DNA from: Candidatus Poribacteria bacterium WGA-3G
Lineage (GTDB): Bacteria > Poribacteria > WGA-4E > WGA-3G
NCBI GenBank assembly: GCA_000406005.1
Contig: ASZN01000007.1
Span: 1 to 64,000, forward strand
DNA length: 64,000 nt
Direction: 5' to 3'
Under the pieces are notes generated by a model. The model was not told where the DNA came from, made no database searches, and was given only the letters and a program-made list of their open reading frames with translations. The translations under genes and the position numbers were made by a program. Every line of letters starts with the position of its first letter. Position 1 is the stretch's first letter. Of this stretch, positions 26,158 to 35,007 are shown piece by piece.

Positions 26158-26187
26158 GCAAAGCGCACAGATTGACCTATTAGTCTA

Positions 26188-26463
26188 TCAACATTGAAAT
26201 GAAAGGTAAACCCGGTTCGTAGTCGTGCGATTCTGCGGTGTACTCACCCAAATGCGAAGTGCATTATCGCACGTCGGAACGGGCAATGAATGGTTTCCCT
26301 ACTACGAACCACCCATCACTTTAGATGTGACAGACTACTGTTCTGTCAACATTGAAATGATAGGTAAACCCGGTTCGTAGTCGTGCGATTTATCGCACGT
26401 CAAGAACGGGCAATGAATTGCCCTACTACGAACCATCCATTTGTTTAGATGTGACAGACTACT
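26188..26463. repeat. Two tandem MITE-like units (GGTTCGTAGT/ACTACGAACC)
   Basis: Two direct copies, about 26188-26338 and 26344-26463. Each has inverted ends GGTTCGTAGT and ACTACGAACC and an inner GTGCGAT/ATCGCAC pair. The second lacks about 30 bp of the centre. Both are preceded by CAACATTGAAATGA and followed by TTTAGATGTGACAGACTAC. No coding gene lies between 26158 and 26524. Confidence 0.8.
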
Positions 26464-26524
26464 ACTATAGTATTGGCACTAAATCCCTAACCGACAATAG
26501 TTAACCGCAAGGAAAATTTAAAAA

Positions 26525-26905
26525 ATGAAAATTCTATCGGAACTTAAATATGACAGGGACGGCCTGGTCGTCGCAGTCATTCAGGATCGCACAAATAACG
26601 AAATCCTGATGGTAGGCTATATGAACGACGAGGCGATAAAAGAGACGTTGACGACCGGTCGCGTCTGCTTCTGGAGCCGTTCCCGCCAAAAACTCTGGAT
26701 TAAGGGGGAGACTTCAGGGCATACACAGACGGTCGAATCCGTCGCAGTCGATTGTGACGGCGATGCCCTACTCATAAAGGTCGATCAGAAAGTCGCAGCG
26801 TGCCATACCGGCTATCGCTCCTGCTTCTTTCGGGAAGTCTCCCCCGATGGAGAGTCTACAGATATAGTAGGCGAAAAGATTTTCGACGCGGATGACGTTT
26901 ATTAG
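26525..26905 (+). CDS. hisI: Phosphoribosyl-AMP cyclohydrolase
   Basis: A 126-residue HisI, the usual length for the stand-alone enzyme. It opens the ring of phosphoribosyl-AMP in the third step of histidine synthesis in the cytoplasm. The signature runs through VGYMNDEAIKETLTTGRVCFWSRSR (split: VGYMNDEAIKETL, GRVCFWSRSR), LWIKGETSGH, the metal-binding DCDGDALLI, and the Cys pair in ACHTGYRSCF. Start ATG 26525 has AAGGAA upstream. It stands apart from other his genes and precedes trpE by 73 bp. Confidence 0.95.
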   Translation: MKILSELKYDRDGLVVAVIQDRTNNEILMVGYMNDEAIKETLTTGRVCFWSRSRQKLWIKGETSGHTQTVESVAVDCDGDALLIKVDQKVAACHTGYRSCFFREVSPDGESTDIVGEKIFDADDVY

Positions 26906-26978
26906 TCTCTACTGTTGGCTAATTTTCGTATCTTAGCATCCGCTTAGAAATCCCGATCTACATTATGAAAAGGAAATA

Positions 26979-28484
26979 ATGATGTATTATCCAACATTAG
27001 AGGATTTTAAAGAGAAAGCAAAATTAGGAAACACCGTCCCGGTGTACCGACCCATCTTGGCGGATATGGAGACACCGGTATCCGCCTTCTACAAATTGAT
27101 GCCCAATAATTATGCGTTCTTGCTCGAAAGCGTTGAAGGGGGCGAAACCCTCGCACGGTACTCGTTTTTGGGTACGCAACCCTCAATGCTTTTCCATAGT
27201 AAAGGGCATCAGGTTACTATTGAGGACTTGGCAACAGGCGAAACAATCTCACAAGAGTGCGAAGATCCGCTGAGGGCTCTTGAAGAAATGTTGCAAAATT
27301 ACCAACCTGTTGAGGTCGAAGATTTACCGCAATTCCACGGCGGGGCAGTCGGTTACATGAGTTACGATATGGTGCGGTTCGTCGAAGAATTGCCAGATAG
27401 TACGGAAGATGATTTGCAGCTCCCAGATTGTTTCTTCATGATCACCGAGACGATTCTCGTGTTCGATCATGTGAACCATCAGATTAAAGTCGTCGCAAAC
27501 GCACGTGTTAATGGAGATGTAGATGCCGCGTATGCCGACGCTATTGCGAACATTGAAGCGTTAGTCGAGAAACTCACAACTGTTTCGGAAGTTCAATTGA
27601 CGGACAATAACGCTGACCGCCAAGCGCAGCCTGCGAATCCCCCACCTGAACTACAGTCGAATTTTACCAAGGATGCCTATGAAGCAGTCGTACGGCGTGC
27701 CAAAACGTACATAGCCGCAGGCGACATCATACAGGTCGTGCCTTCACAGCGGCTCAGCCGCCCAGTATCCGTAGACGCATTTGATGTTTATCGAGCGTTG
27801 CGAGTCGTCAATCCGTCGCCCTATATGTATTATCTGAAGTTCGATGCGTTTGACATCGTAGGGGCATCACCGGAGATGATGGTGAGAGTAGAAGATGGGA
27901 TCGTCCAGACGGTTCCAATTGCGGGCACACGCCCGCGTGGGACGACCCCCGAAGAAGATAAAGAACTGGAACGGATGCTTCTCGCGGACCCGAAAGAACG
28001 CGCCGAGCACGTCATGCTTGTGGATTTGGGGCGCAACGACCTCGGACGCGTCTGTGAATACCATACCGTTGAAGTCACGGAACTCATGATCGTTGAACGG
28101 TTCTCGCACGTGATGCACATCGTTTCTTATGTTGTTGGACAGCTGCGCGAGGAATTTACGGCCTTTGATGTCCTCCGAGCATGTCTTCCTGCCGGCACAC
28201 TCTCCGGTGCCCCGAAGGTACGCGCAATGGAAATCATCGACGAACTTGAATCTACACGGCGCGCGACATACGGCGGAGCCGTCGGTTATTTCAGCTTCTC
28301 CGGCAGCGCAGACACCGCAATCACTATCCGAACCGCAGTTATCAAAGATGGAACCGCTTATGTCCAAGCAGGCGGTGGGATCGTCGCTGATTCAGTACCT
28401 CAAAATGAATATTACGAAACTTTGAATAAGGCGCGGGCAATGTTCACCGCTATTGAGTTGGCTGAACAAGGCTTCTTGTTATAG
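26979..28484 (+). CDS. trpE: Anthranilate synthase component I
   Basis: A 501-residue TrpE, which makes anthranilate from chorismate with ammonia supplied by TrpG. It has the N-terminal regulatory part with the Trp-binding LLES motif near 47, then the chorismate-binding domain: DIIQVVPSQRL, GASPEMMVR, PIAGTRPRG, LVDLGRNDLGRV, PAGTLSGAPK and YGGAVGYFSF. ATG 26979 has AAGGAAATA upstream; an adjacent ATG at 26982 is equally possible. No leader peptide rich in Trp is seen before it. trpG follows after 23 bp. Other trp genes are not in the window. Confidence 0.95.
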   Translation: MMYYPTLEDFKEKAKLGNTVPVYRPILADMETPVSAFYKLMPNNYAFLLESVEGGETLARYSFLGTQPSMLFHSKGHQVTIEDLATGETISQECEDPLRALEEMLQNYQPVEVEDLPQFHGGAVGYMSYDMVRFVEELPDSTEDDLQLPDCFFMITETILVFDHVNHQIKVVANARVNGDVDAAYADAIANIEALVEKLTTVSEVQLTDNNADRQAQPANPPPELQSNFTKDAYEAVVRRAKTYIAAGDIIQVVPSQRLSRPVSVDAFDVYRALRVVNPSPYMYYLKFDAFDIVGASPEMMVRVEDGIVQTVPIAGTRPRGTTPEEDKELERMLLADPKERAEHVMLVDLGRNDLGRVCEYHTVEVTELMIVERFSHVMHIVSYVVGQLREEFTAFDVLRACLPAGTLSGAPKVRAMEIIDELESTRRATYGGAVGYFSFSGSADTAITIRTAVIKDGTAYVQAGGGIVADSVPQNEYYETLNKARAMFTAIELAEQGFLL

Positions 28485-28507
28485 AACTGCAACTTTAGGA
28501 GGAAAAA

Positions 28508-29071
28508 ATGGTCTTAATGATTGACAACTACGACTCTTTTACCTATAACCTCGTGCAGTACTTAGGCGAACTCGGTGCTGAACTCGAGGTACACCGGAGC
28601 CGGAAAATAGGATTAGACGCATTAGACGCACTGCAACCGGAACGGATTGTCATCTCACCGGGTCCCTGCACGCCGAAAGAGGCAGGCATATCCAACGAGG
28701 TCATACAACACTTCGCTGGAAAAGTGCCGATTTTAGGGGTCTGTCTTGGGCATCAGTGTATCGGTGATGTGTTCGGTGGCGATGTCGTTCGTGCGGATCG
28801 GCTCATGCACGGTAAAACCTCTATGATACACCATAACGGTGCTGAACTTTTTGAGGGGTTAGACAACCCGTTTGAAGCGACGCGTTACCATTCGCTTATC
28901 GTAAAAAAAGAGACGCTCCCAGACTGCTTTGAGATTACCGCGTGGACAGATCAAGACGAGATCATGGGACTTCGGCATAAGACTTTGCCTATCTGGGGTG
29001 TCCAATTTCACCCAGAGTCAATTTTGACAACCGCCGGGAAAGACTTATTGGCAAACTTCTTGGCACTCTAA
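28508..29071 (+). CDS. trpG: Anthranilate synthase component II (glutamine amidotransferase)
   Basis: A 187-residue class I glutamine amidotransferase supplying ammonia to TrpE; it could also serve para-aminobenzoate synthesis. Visible features are IDNYDSFTYNLVQYL at the N-terminus, the oxyanion motif SPGPCTP, the nucleophile Cys in GVCLGHQ near 78, and the His/Glu of VQFHPES near 169. Start ATG 28508 has AGGAGG upstream. It forms a two-gene operon with trpE. Confidence 0.95.
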   Translation: MVLMIDNYDSFTYNLVQYLGELGAELEVHRSRKIGLDALDALQPERIVISPGPCTPKEAGISNEVIQHFAGKVPILGVCLGHQCIGDVFGGDVVRADRLMHGKTSMIHHNGAELFEGLDNPFEATRYHSLIVKKETLPDCFEITAWTDQDEIMGLRHKTLPIWGVQFHPESILTTAGKDLLANFLAL

Positions 29072-29089
29072 ATTATCAGAAGGTGTAAA

Positions 29090-29194
29090 ATGACAAAACA
29101 GACAGACGACACTGTACCTACGCCGGTCTTGGTCTCTTGGTCCTCTGGCAAAGATTCGGCGTGGGCACTCCATACACTACTACAGTTTGGATAA
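29090..29194 (+). pseudogene. PP-loop ATPase (diphthamide-synthase-like), truncated
   Basis: A 34-codon frame with a good ribosome site (AAGGTG) ends LVSWSSGKDSAWALHTLLQFG before TAA (split: LVSWSSGKDSAW, ALHTLLQFG). SGGKDS-like SSGKDS followed by AWALH is the N-terminal PP-loop of the adenine-nucleotide alpha-hydrolase / diphthine-ammonia ligase family, normally about 220 residues or more. The frame stops exactly where the tandem repeat at 29193 begins, so the gene was cut there. No downstream part is found. Confidence 0.75.
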
Positions 29195-29332
29195 TCTACC
29201 GTAGAATAGGCTGTTAGCCTGTTCAATCTACCGTAGAATAGGAAACCGTTAGTCTCCTGTTCAATCTACCGTAGAATAGGAAACCGTTAGTCTCCTGTTC
29301 AATCTACCGTAGAATAGGCTGTTAGCCTGTTC
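29193..29332 (+). repeat. Tandem repeat array, four units in A-B-B-A order
   Basis: All units start AATCTACCGTAGAATAGG and end in TGTTC. Type A is 32 bp (29193-29224, 29301-29332) and type B 38 bp (29225-29262, 29263-29300). Each unit holds a small hairpin, AGGCT/AGCCT in A and AGGA/TCCT in B. A single partial A copy lies at 50818-50845. It is not a CRISPR array: there are no unique spacers. Confidence 0.85.
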
Positions 29333-29353
29333 AATCTTCTAAGGAACCTGAAA

Positions 29354-29446
29354 ATGAGAAAGTCCCCTATGCCAATCTATGTCGTTCTTTTCTTGGTAGG
29401 TGCGACCGCGCTTTGGTATTTTGGGCACCACCGTCCCGCAACTTAA
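29354..29446 (+). CDS. Very small single-helix membrane protein, possibly frameshifted
   Basis: A 30-residue frame with AAGGA 8 bases before ATG 29354. Residues 7-25 (PIYVVLFLVGATALWYFG) form one membrane helix. If read through a +1 shift near 29424-29440, the frame continues to 29498 with a charged helix (KDKMREMDDILEKARSD), giving a protein of about 48 residues. That is more natural for this kind of small protein. It is either a real short protein or a frameshifted one; sequencing error cannot be excluded. Confidence 0.4.
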   Translation: MRKSPMPIYVVLFLVGATALWYFGHHRPAT

Positions 29447-29597
29447 GGACAAGATGCGCGAAATGGATGACATTTTAGAAAAGGCACGATCAGATTAAAC
29501 TATAACTCATCAAAATACCCTCTTCCTATTTGTGCAGAATTATGCACCCATTTCACCGTTTCGTAGTGTCACTATAGGGTGAAATCGGAGGTGATCT

Positions 29598-32498
29598 ATG
29601 AAAAACAGTGATGCACAATTAATTCACCGTGTTCTCGACGGCGATGAGAACGCCTTCTCGGAACTTGTGAAAAAATATCAAAAACAGGTCCACGCGCTCG
29701 CGTGGCGAAAAATCGGAGATTTTCACATCGCCGAAGAGATTACACAGGATACATTCTTGAAAGCCTATCAGAAACTCCGAACGCTGAAGAAACCGCAGCG
29801 TTTTGCCAGTTGGCTTTATGTGATCGCCGCAAACCGCTGCAACACATGGTTGGAGAAAAAACAGTTGCGGGCACAGTTGTTGAAAAACAAGGGTGGCGTA
29901 CGACCTGAAAAACCGTCGTACTCCGAATATGTCGTTGAAGAAAACGAGCGTATATCTGTAGAAGCACAACGCGAGGTCGTCAAAAAACTGCTTGCGAAAC
30001 TTGAGGAGAGCGAACGCACCGTGATGACACTACACTACTTCGCAGAGATGTCGTGTACGGAGATCGGCGCGTTCTTAGGTGTATCGGCAAATACGATTAA
30101 AAGTCGCCTCCGCCGCGCACAGCAGCGTTTAAAGAAAGAGGAACCGATGATTCGAGAGGCGTTAGACAACTTCCAAATCTCACCGAACCTCACGGAGAAC
30201 GTCATGCGTGAGATTTCGCGTATTAAACCTGCTGCACCCTCCGGCGGTAAACCATTTGTGCCGTGGGCAGCAGCAGCTGCTTCCACACTAACAGTTATAT
30301 TGCTCATGTTCGGTTTTGGAAATCACCAATACCTGACGCGTTTCCAGCAACCCTACAGTTTCGATGCCACCACAGAAATGACAGTTGAGATCGTTGACGC
30401 GCCTATAGTCGCGAACCTTGAATCCAAACCGGATGCACGAAAGCAGATAGGAAGTGTCAACGCGCTTGATAAGCTGAATCACCCACAACAACAACCGAAT
30501 GATGCGCCTGCAGTAATCGCAGAGGCACAAGGAGACAAAATCGTGACAGATTATACACAATGGGAATTGCCTGAAAAGGCGAAAGCGCGTTTGGGAAAAG
30601 GTTGGATTAATGCGATTCAGTTTTCACCCGATGGCACACAACTCGCTGTTGGTAGCAGCATAGGTGTGTGGGTGTACGATGTAAGCACTGGTAAAGAGAT
30701 ATCGCTATTCCCGGGAATATGCAGATCCTTGGCATTTTCACCTGACGGTCATTTCCTTGTCAATGGTGGAGGTGACGCCACTACATTGTGGGAGGTGGCT
30801 ACAGGTCAAAAAGTCACGCTACACGATTCGCTGCCTGCTGCATCTGTGTTGTGGTTCTCTAAAGACAATAAGACACTTGTCAGTCTGAATAAATCAGCGG
30901 ACACTATTCGTTGGATTGATACAGATACCGGAAAAACGGATGTTAAGAAGATTGAAAATCGACTGGATTCACATCCCCGTGCAGTCTACGCGCTCACACA
31001 CGACAAAGTGGCGATAGCAGAAAATAGTGGAATACTTGAGTTGTGGAACGCAAAGTCTGGTAAAAAGGTGTCTACACTCACAGGACCAGCAGAAAAACTT
31101 CAAGCAGAGGGTGTTCAAGGAATAGAATTTAACCGTGTTATATCCTTGGCATTTTCACCGGATGGCACGCGCCTCGCCAGTGGAAAAAAAGATAGAACCG
31201 TCCGTTTATGGGATACGACAGGCAACAATGAACCTATCCTCCTCCAAAAACAATCGCTAAGTCCAGATCTGTTGCGATCCACTCAGGAACTCGTTGATGG
31301 GCCAAATGTCCTATTATTCTCTCCAGATGGAAAAACCCTTGCATGTGGAGAAGGTCAGGATGTGAAATTATGGGATACTGACACAAGTGAATTGATCACA
31401 ACCTTTAGAGGGCATATCGGTATTGTTCACTATTTAGCCTTTTCACCAGATGGCTCCATACTCACGAGTGCAAGTGGAGATGGCACTGTCCTGTATTGGA
31501 ATATCAATACAGAAGATCAGTTACCGCCAAACATTACAGAACATACCGATGTCGTGAGAGCAATGAATTTCATAAATGATAGTTCTACGCTTGTAAGTGT
31601 TGCTGATAGCGGAATAATCACTTTATACGATTTGGAGACATCACAAAGAACCACACACCGAACTAAAACCGATTTTGAGAATACGAGGTACTGGTTAGAA
31701 GCCATCCCATTAGCGTTTTCACCCGATGGAACAAAACTTGCCAGCAAGGGTATACTAAACACCCCGACTGAACCTCTGGGAACGACTTCACGGATACGCT
31801 TGATTGATGTCTCCACCGGACGTGAGTTGACCAGCTTGACGTATTCTAACGAAGATGTTGCGCCAAATCTAACTTTTTCTCCAGATGGCAAAACGGTAGT
31901 GTTCAGTGCCCACAGTCATACCTACGGTAAAATTCGCTTATGGAATACAGAAACAGATAAAACACTTGATATCCGTTTCTCAGATCAACCTGCATGGATC
32001 AATGCTGCTGTCTTCTCTCCAGACGGTAATAAACTTGTAGCAGGAACCAGTGACGGAAAAGTTCAGATGTGGAATGCTAAAACTGGGGTTCACTTAACAT
32101 CCTTCTTTGATAAGCAGCCACCGAAATCTGGACCCCTTAAGAATTTGACATTCTCTTCAGATGGTTCTTTACTTGCTGCTGTGTATCAGAGACAGATTCA
32201 TCTGTTGGGGAGTCCGAAAACACCTCATTTTAAGGAAATTTCCGCTGAACCTGATCTGTTTTGGGATGGATCGGTGTTTTCACCAGATAATACCTTGCTG
32301 ATTCTCAGTCTTATGGGTGGTGGAATTCAATTACGAGATGTAACCACCGGTAAGGTTCTCAATACACTTGATGGACACACCGGCGCACCGAATGTGCTCT
32401 CATTTTCACCCGATGGTAAAACACTTGTTAGTGCAGGGGATGATGGCACAATCCTTCTGTGGGATTGGGAGGAAGTCCTCAACGGTGTGGAGCTGTAA
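29598..32498 (+). CDS. ECF sigma factor fused through a membrane helix to WD40 propellers
   Basis: A 966-residue protein. Residues 1-185 are an ECF sigma-70: region 2 with YQKQVHALAWR and EEITQDTFLKAY, region 4 with LHYFAEMSCTEIGAFLGVS and NTIKSRLRRAQQRL. A single membrane helix (PWAAAAASTLTVILLMFGFG, about 223-242) follows, then from about 320 to the end many WD40 repeats (FSPDGTQLAVGS, FSPDGTRLASGKKDRTVRLWD, FSPDGKTLVSAGDDGTILLWD). No separate anti-sigma is seen. The layout suggests a membrane-tethered sigma factor whose outer propeller senses a signal. A GGAGGTG ribosome site precedes ATG 29598. Confidence 0.9.
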   Translation: MKNSDAQLIHRVLDGDENAFSELVKKYQKQVHALAWRKIGDFHIAEEITQDTFLKAYQKLRTLKKPQRFASWLYVIAANRCNTWLEKKQLRAQLLKNKGGVRPEKPSYSEYVVEENERISVEAQREVVKKLLAKLEESERTVMTLHYFAEMSCTEIGAFLGVSANTIKSRLRRAQQRLKKEEPMIREALDNFQISPNLTENVMREISRIKPAAPSGGKPFVPWAAAAASTLTVILLMFGFGNHQYLTRFQQPYSFDATTEMTVEIVDAPIVANLESKPDARKQIGSVNALDKLNHPQQQPNDAPAVIAEAQGDKIVTDYTQWELPEKAKARLGKGWINAIQFSPDGTQLAVGSSIGVWVYDVSTGKEISLFPGICRSLAFSPDGHFLVNGGGDATTLWEVATGQKVTLHDSLPAASVLWFSKDNKTLVSLNKSADTIRWIDTDTGKTDVKKIENRLDSHPRAVYALTHDKVAIAENSGILELWNAKSGKKVSTLTGPAEKLQAEGVQGIEFNRVISLAFSPDGTRLASGKKDRTVRLWDTTGNNEPILLQKQSLSPDLLRSTQELVDGPNVLLFSPDGKTLACGEGQDVKLWDTDTSELITTFRGHIGIVHYLAFSPDGSILTSASGDGTVLYWNINTEDQLPPNITEHTDVVRAMNFINDSSTLVSVADSGIITLYDLETSQRTTHRTKTDFENTRYWLEAIPLAFSPDGTKLASKGILNTPTEPLGTTSRIRLIDVSTGRELTSLTYSNEDVAPNLTFSPDGKTVVFSAHSHTYGKIRLWNTETDKTLDIRFSDQPAWINAAVFSPDGNKLVAGTSDGKVQMWNAKTGVHLTSFFDKQPPKSGPLKNLTFSSDGSLLAAVYQRQIHLLGSPKTPHFKEISAEPDLFWDGSVFSPDNTLLILSLMGGGIQLRDVTTGKVLNTLDGHTGAPNVLSFSPDGKTLVSAGDDGTILLWDWEEVLNGVEL

Positions 32499-32516
32499 AA
32501 AATAAGCAGAGACATG

Positions 32517-33347
32517 TTAACGTTCTGATTTTAGCCATTTCTGCACGCGTGCAAGTTTGTCAGAGGCAATGTGTGCGACATTTTCATCTCTTGGAAATTC
32601 TCCGTTTTCGACATCGTTTATATATTGCAAGATTGCCTCAAAGGTGAGGTGGTCGTAATCCTGATAACGTCTGGCATGTTTGAAGGGACGAGCCATCCCT
32701 AAAACATCGTTGATAACAAGCACCTGTCCATCGCAATACCGTCCGGCACCGATGCCGATGGTTGGAATATCAACGGTCTCCGTAATGATTTGGCTAATCT
32801 CTTCAGTGATTTTCTCAAGGACAATGAGTTTCGCGCCAGCGTCTGCAAGTGCTGCAGCTGCTTCGATGAGCCGTTTCGCTTTGGTAAAGGTCTTCCCGTG
32901 TGTTGCTGCTTTGCTACCGTGGATTTGTGGGTTGTGACCGATGTGCACACAAGTCTCTATACCTTGTTCAGCCAACGCCTTGACAATGGGAACCTTCTCT
33001 ATACCGCCTTCCAATTTAACACCATCTGCGCCATCTGATAAGAAAAGTTTGGCGTTGGTAACGGCTTGTTCGACATCGCGATCGGCAGCATAAGGCATAT
33101 CAACGAGGAGATAGGCATCCGTCACACCGCGGCGTACGGCTCTGAGGTGATGAAGCATATCCGCCATCGTCACCTCCGTCTCACTTTTATAACCGAGGAT
33201 GTTCGTACCCACGCTATCCCCGACAAAAACGATGTCAATTCCCGCCTCGTCTTGTAGACAAGCAGTAGGATAATCGTAACAGGTCAGCACAGTGATCGGT
33301 TGCTGCTGCTGTTTTTTGTCATAAAGGTAAGCGATGTCTTTCTTCAC
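32517..33347 (-). CDS. panB: 3-methyl-2-oxobutanoate hydroxymethyltransferase
   Basis: A 276-residue PanB, the first committed enzyme of pantothenate synthesis, transferring a hydroxymethyl group from methylene-tetrahydrofolate to 2-oxoisovalerate. The TIM-barrel signature is clear: LTCYDYPTACL, VFVGDSVGTNILGY, DGVKLEGG, GHNPQ, and GIGAGRYCDGQVLVINDVLG near the C-terminus. An N-terminal run of four Gln is a small oddity. It converges with the sigma-WD40 gene 18 bp away. folK, another folate-linked gene, lies farther up the same strand. Confidence 0.95.
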   Translation of the reverse strand: MKKDIAYLYDKKQQQQPITVLTCYDYPTACLQDEAGIDIVFVGDSVGTNILGYKSETEVTMADMLHHLRAVRRGVTDAYLLVDMPYAADRDVEQAVTNAKLFLSDGADGVKLEGGIEKVPIVKALAEQGIETCVHIGHNPQIHGSKAATHGKTFTKAKRLIEAAAALADAGAKLIVLEKITEEISQIITETVDIPTIGIGAGRYCDGQVLVINDVLGMARPFKHARRYQDYDHLTFEAILQYINDVENGEFPRDENVAHIASDKLARVQKWLKSER

Positions 33348-33408
33348 AAATGCTCTCCAAACAACTATGCAATTCAGCAGCGCGCTTCAATCGCCACAAT
33401 GAACGGCT

Positions 33409-34023
33409 CTACAAAACAGATGCTTCACCTGCCGCTTTGAAAACAGCGTTAATTGCACCAAAGAGGCTCGGCAGATTATCGACGCTAAAACTCGTTCTGT
33501 TTCGGGTGAAGGCATCGCCAACAAGGCACCCAAATTGCCACCATGTTCCGTCGCTGACAATACCATATACAGGTACATCCGGATCGGCATTGATTTTTTG
33601 CGCTGCCACCATCTCCGCCAGGCATTCTCCCCAGCCTTGTTCAAAATCATTTTTCTTCGCTTCAACGAACATTATCAACGGTATACCGACGACGAGCATC
33701 CCCAATTCCGAGCGTGTTGAGATAAAGTAGTCCGGCGTGCCGCTGAGTGTTTCATCGTAGGTGATCGGTTTCTTTATCCAGAGGGCGTAATCTTCAGCAT
33801 ATTCTTTGTAAACTTCCCGCAGCACAGGAAAAATGACCGCTTCACATCGGGCACTTTCTGAAGCGAAAACATCGATGTATTGCCGGCTAAATGCTAATTC
33901 CTGCAAAAACTGTTCTGAGGGGCTGATTTCGGTTTCAGAAACTGTGATAAAGTCGGTGTCGGTGTGTTTGATTCTAAATCTTTCCTGAACTTCGGGGATC
34001 GCTTTGAAATCGCTGAATGCCAT
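33409..34023 (-). CDS. PD-(D/E)xK nuclease-like protein, unknown function
   Basis: A 204-residue protein. It has a possible nuclease core: Glu near 61 (CEAVIFPVLREV), Asp in SGTPDYFIS near 96, and VEAKKNDFEQGWGECLAEM near 119-137, which fits the D...ExK...Q/E pattern. Its start overlaps the sucD stop (TAATG), so it is translated with sucD. Similar stand-alone proteins are common in cyanobacteria-like and Poribacteria-like genomes without known function. The link to sucD is probably chance; a DNA-acting role is inferred from the motif only. Confidence 0.6.
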   Translation of the reverse strand: MAFSDFKAIPEVQERFRIKHTDTDFITVSETEISPSEQFLQELAFSRQYIDVFASESARCEAVIFPVLREVYKEYAEDYALWIKKPITYDETLSGTPDYFISTRSELGMLVVGIPLIMFVEAKKNDFEQGWGECLAEMVAAQKINADPDVPVYGIVSDGTWWQFGCLVGDAFTRNRTSFSVDNLPSLFGAINAVFKAAGEASVL

Positions 34024-34916
34024 TATGCTTTCCGTCCAATATGTTCGGTTAAAGTAGCTGCCACAGTTTCACCAATAGTAGCAAGACTATCCGCAACGGT
34101 AATCCCGGCATCCTTAAGTGCCTGAATTTTGTCCGCAGCTGTGCCTTGTCCACCGGAGATGATTGCCCCCGCGTGTCCCATCCGTTTCCCCGGTGGCGCG
34201 GTCTGTCCAGCGATAAAGCCGACCACTGGCTTCGTCATCTTGTCCTTCACGAACGCCGCTGCCTGCTCTTCCGCCGTCCCACCAATTTCACCGATTAAAA
34301 CGACGGCGTGCGTGTCGTCATCCGCCTCAAAGAGCTCAAGGACATCGACGAAGTTTGTCCCGATCACCGGATCACCTCCGATGCCGACACAAGTGGATTG
34401 CCCGATGCCGAGCCGTTTGAGTTGATAGGCAGCTTCGTAGGTTAACGTTCCGCTCCGAGAGACGATGCCGACGTTACCTGGCGTATAGGCAAACTCCGGC
34501 ATCACACCGATCTTGCATTCGCCCGGTGTAATCACGCCAGGACAGTTTGGACCGATCAACCGCGTCGGTTTCCCTTTTAGGAACGCCTTCGCTTTCACCA
34601 TATCAAGAACAGGAATGTGTTCAGAGATACAGACAACCAGTTCAACGCCTGCTTCTGCTGCCTCCATGACCGAATCGGCTGCATTAAAACGCGCAGGAAC
34701 GAAAATCAGCGAGGTATCCGCACCTGTCGCCGCAACGCCTTCCGCTACGGTGTCAAACACCGGAATACCGTTCACATCCGTCCCGCCTCTACCCGGAACA
34801 GCACCCGCAACGATTTGTGTACCGTAAGCCGCGCACTGCTCCGTATGAAAACGTCCTGAACGACCCGTAATACCTTGAACGATCACTTTTGTATTTTTGT
34901 TAACAAGTATACTCAT
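34023..34916 (-). CDS. sucD: Succinate-CoA ligase, alpha subunit
   Basis: A 297-residue SucD, the CoA-binding, phosphohistidine subunit of succinyl-CoA synthetase in the TCA cycle. It shows the CoA-binding QGITGRSGRFHTEQ near 14, GPNCPGVI near 123, and the active-site His in GHAGAIISGGQGTA near 248. It is separated from its partner sucC by proS and pgk, unlike the usual sucCD pair. Confidence 0.95.
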   Translation of the reverse strand: MSILVNKNTKVIVQGITGRSGRFHTEQCAAYGTQIVAGAVPGRGGTDVNGIPVFDTVAEGVAATGADTSLIFVPARFNAADSVMEAAEAGVELVVCISEHIPVLDMVKAKAFLKGKPTRLIGPNCPGVITPGECKIGVMPEFAYTPGNVGIVSRSGTLTYEAAYQLKRLGIGQSTCVGIGGDPVIGTNFVDVLELFEADDDTHAVVLIGEIGGTAEEQAAAFVKDKMTKPVVGFIAGQTAPPGKRMGHAGAIISGGQGTAADKIQALKDAGITVADSLATIGETVAATLTEHIGRKA

Positions 34917-35007
34917 ATTTTTATTATCGCTATCGGCTGTCAGCCATCGGCTATCAGCAAAGAAGATCCTGATTAAGTCAAATGTCTCTGTTACTGACCA
35001 CTATCTT

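Noticed and set aside
26188..26463. Riboswitch or T-box leader for hisI
   Set aside because: The structure is two copies of a MITE-like inverted repeat; no T-box or other leader motif is seen.
29193..29332. Possible CRISPR array
   Set aside because: Units abut directly and the segments between shared parts are themselves repeated; there are no unique spacers and no cas genes.
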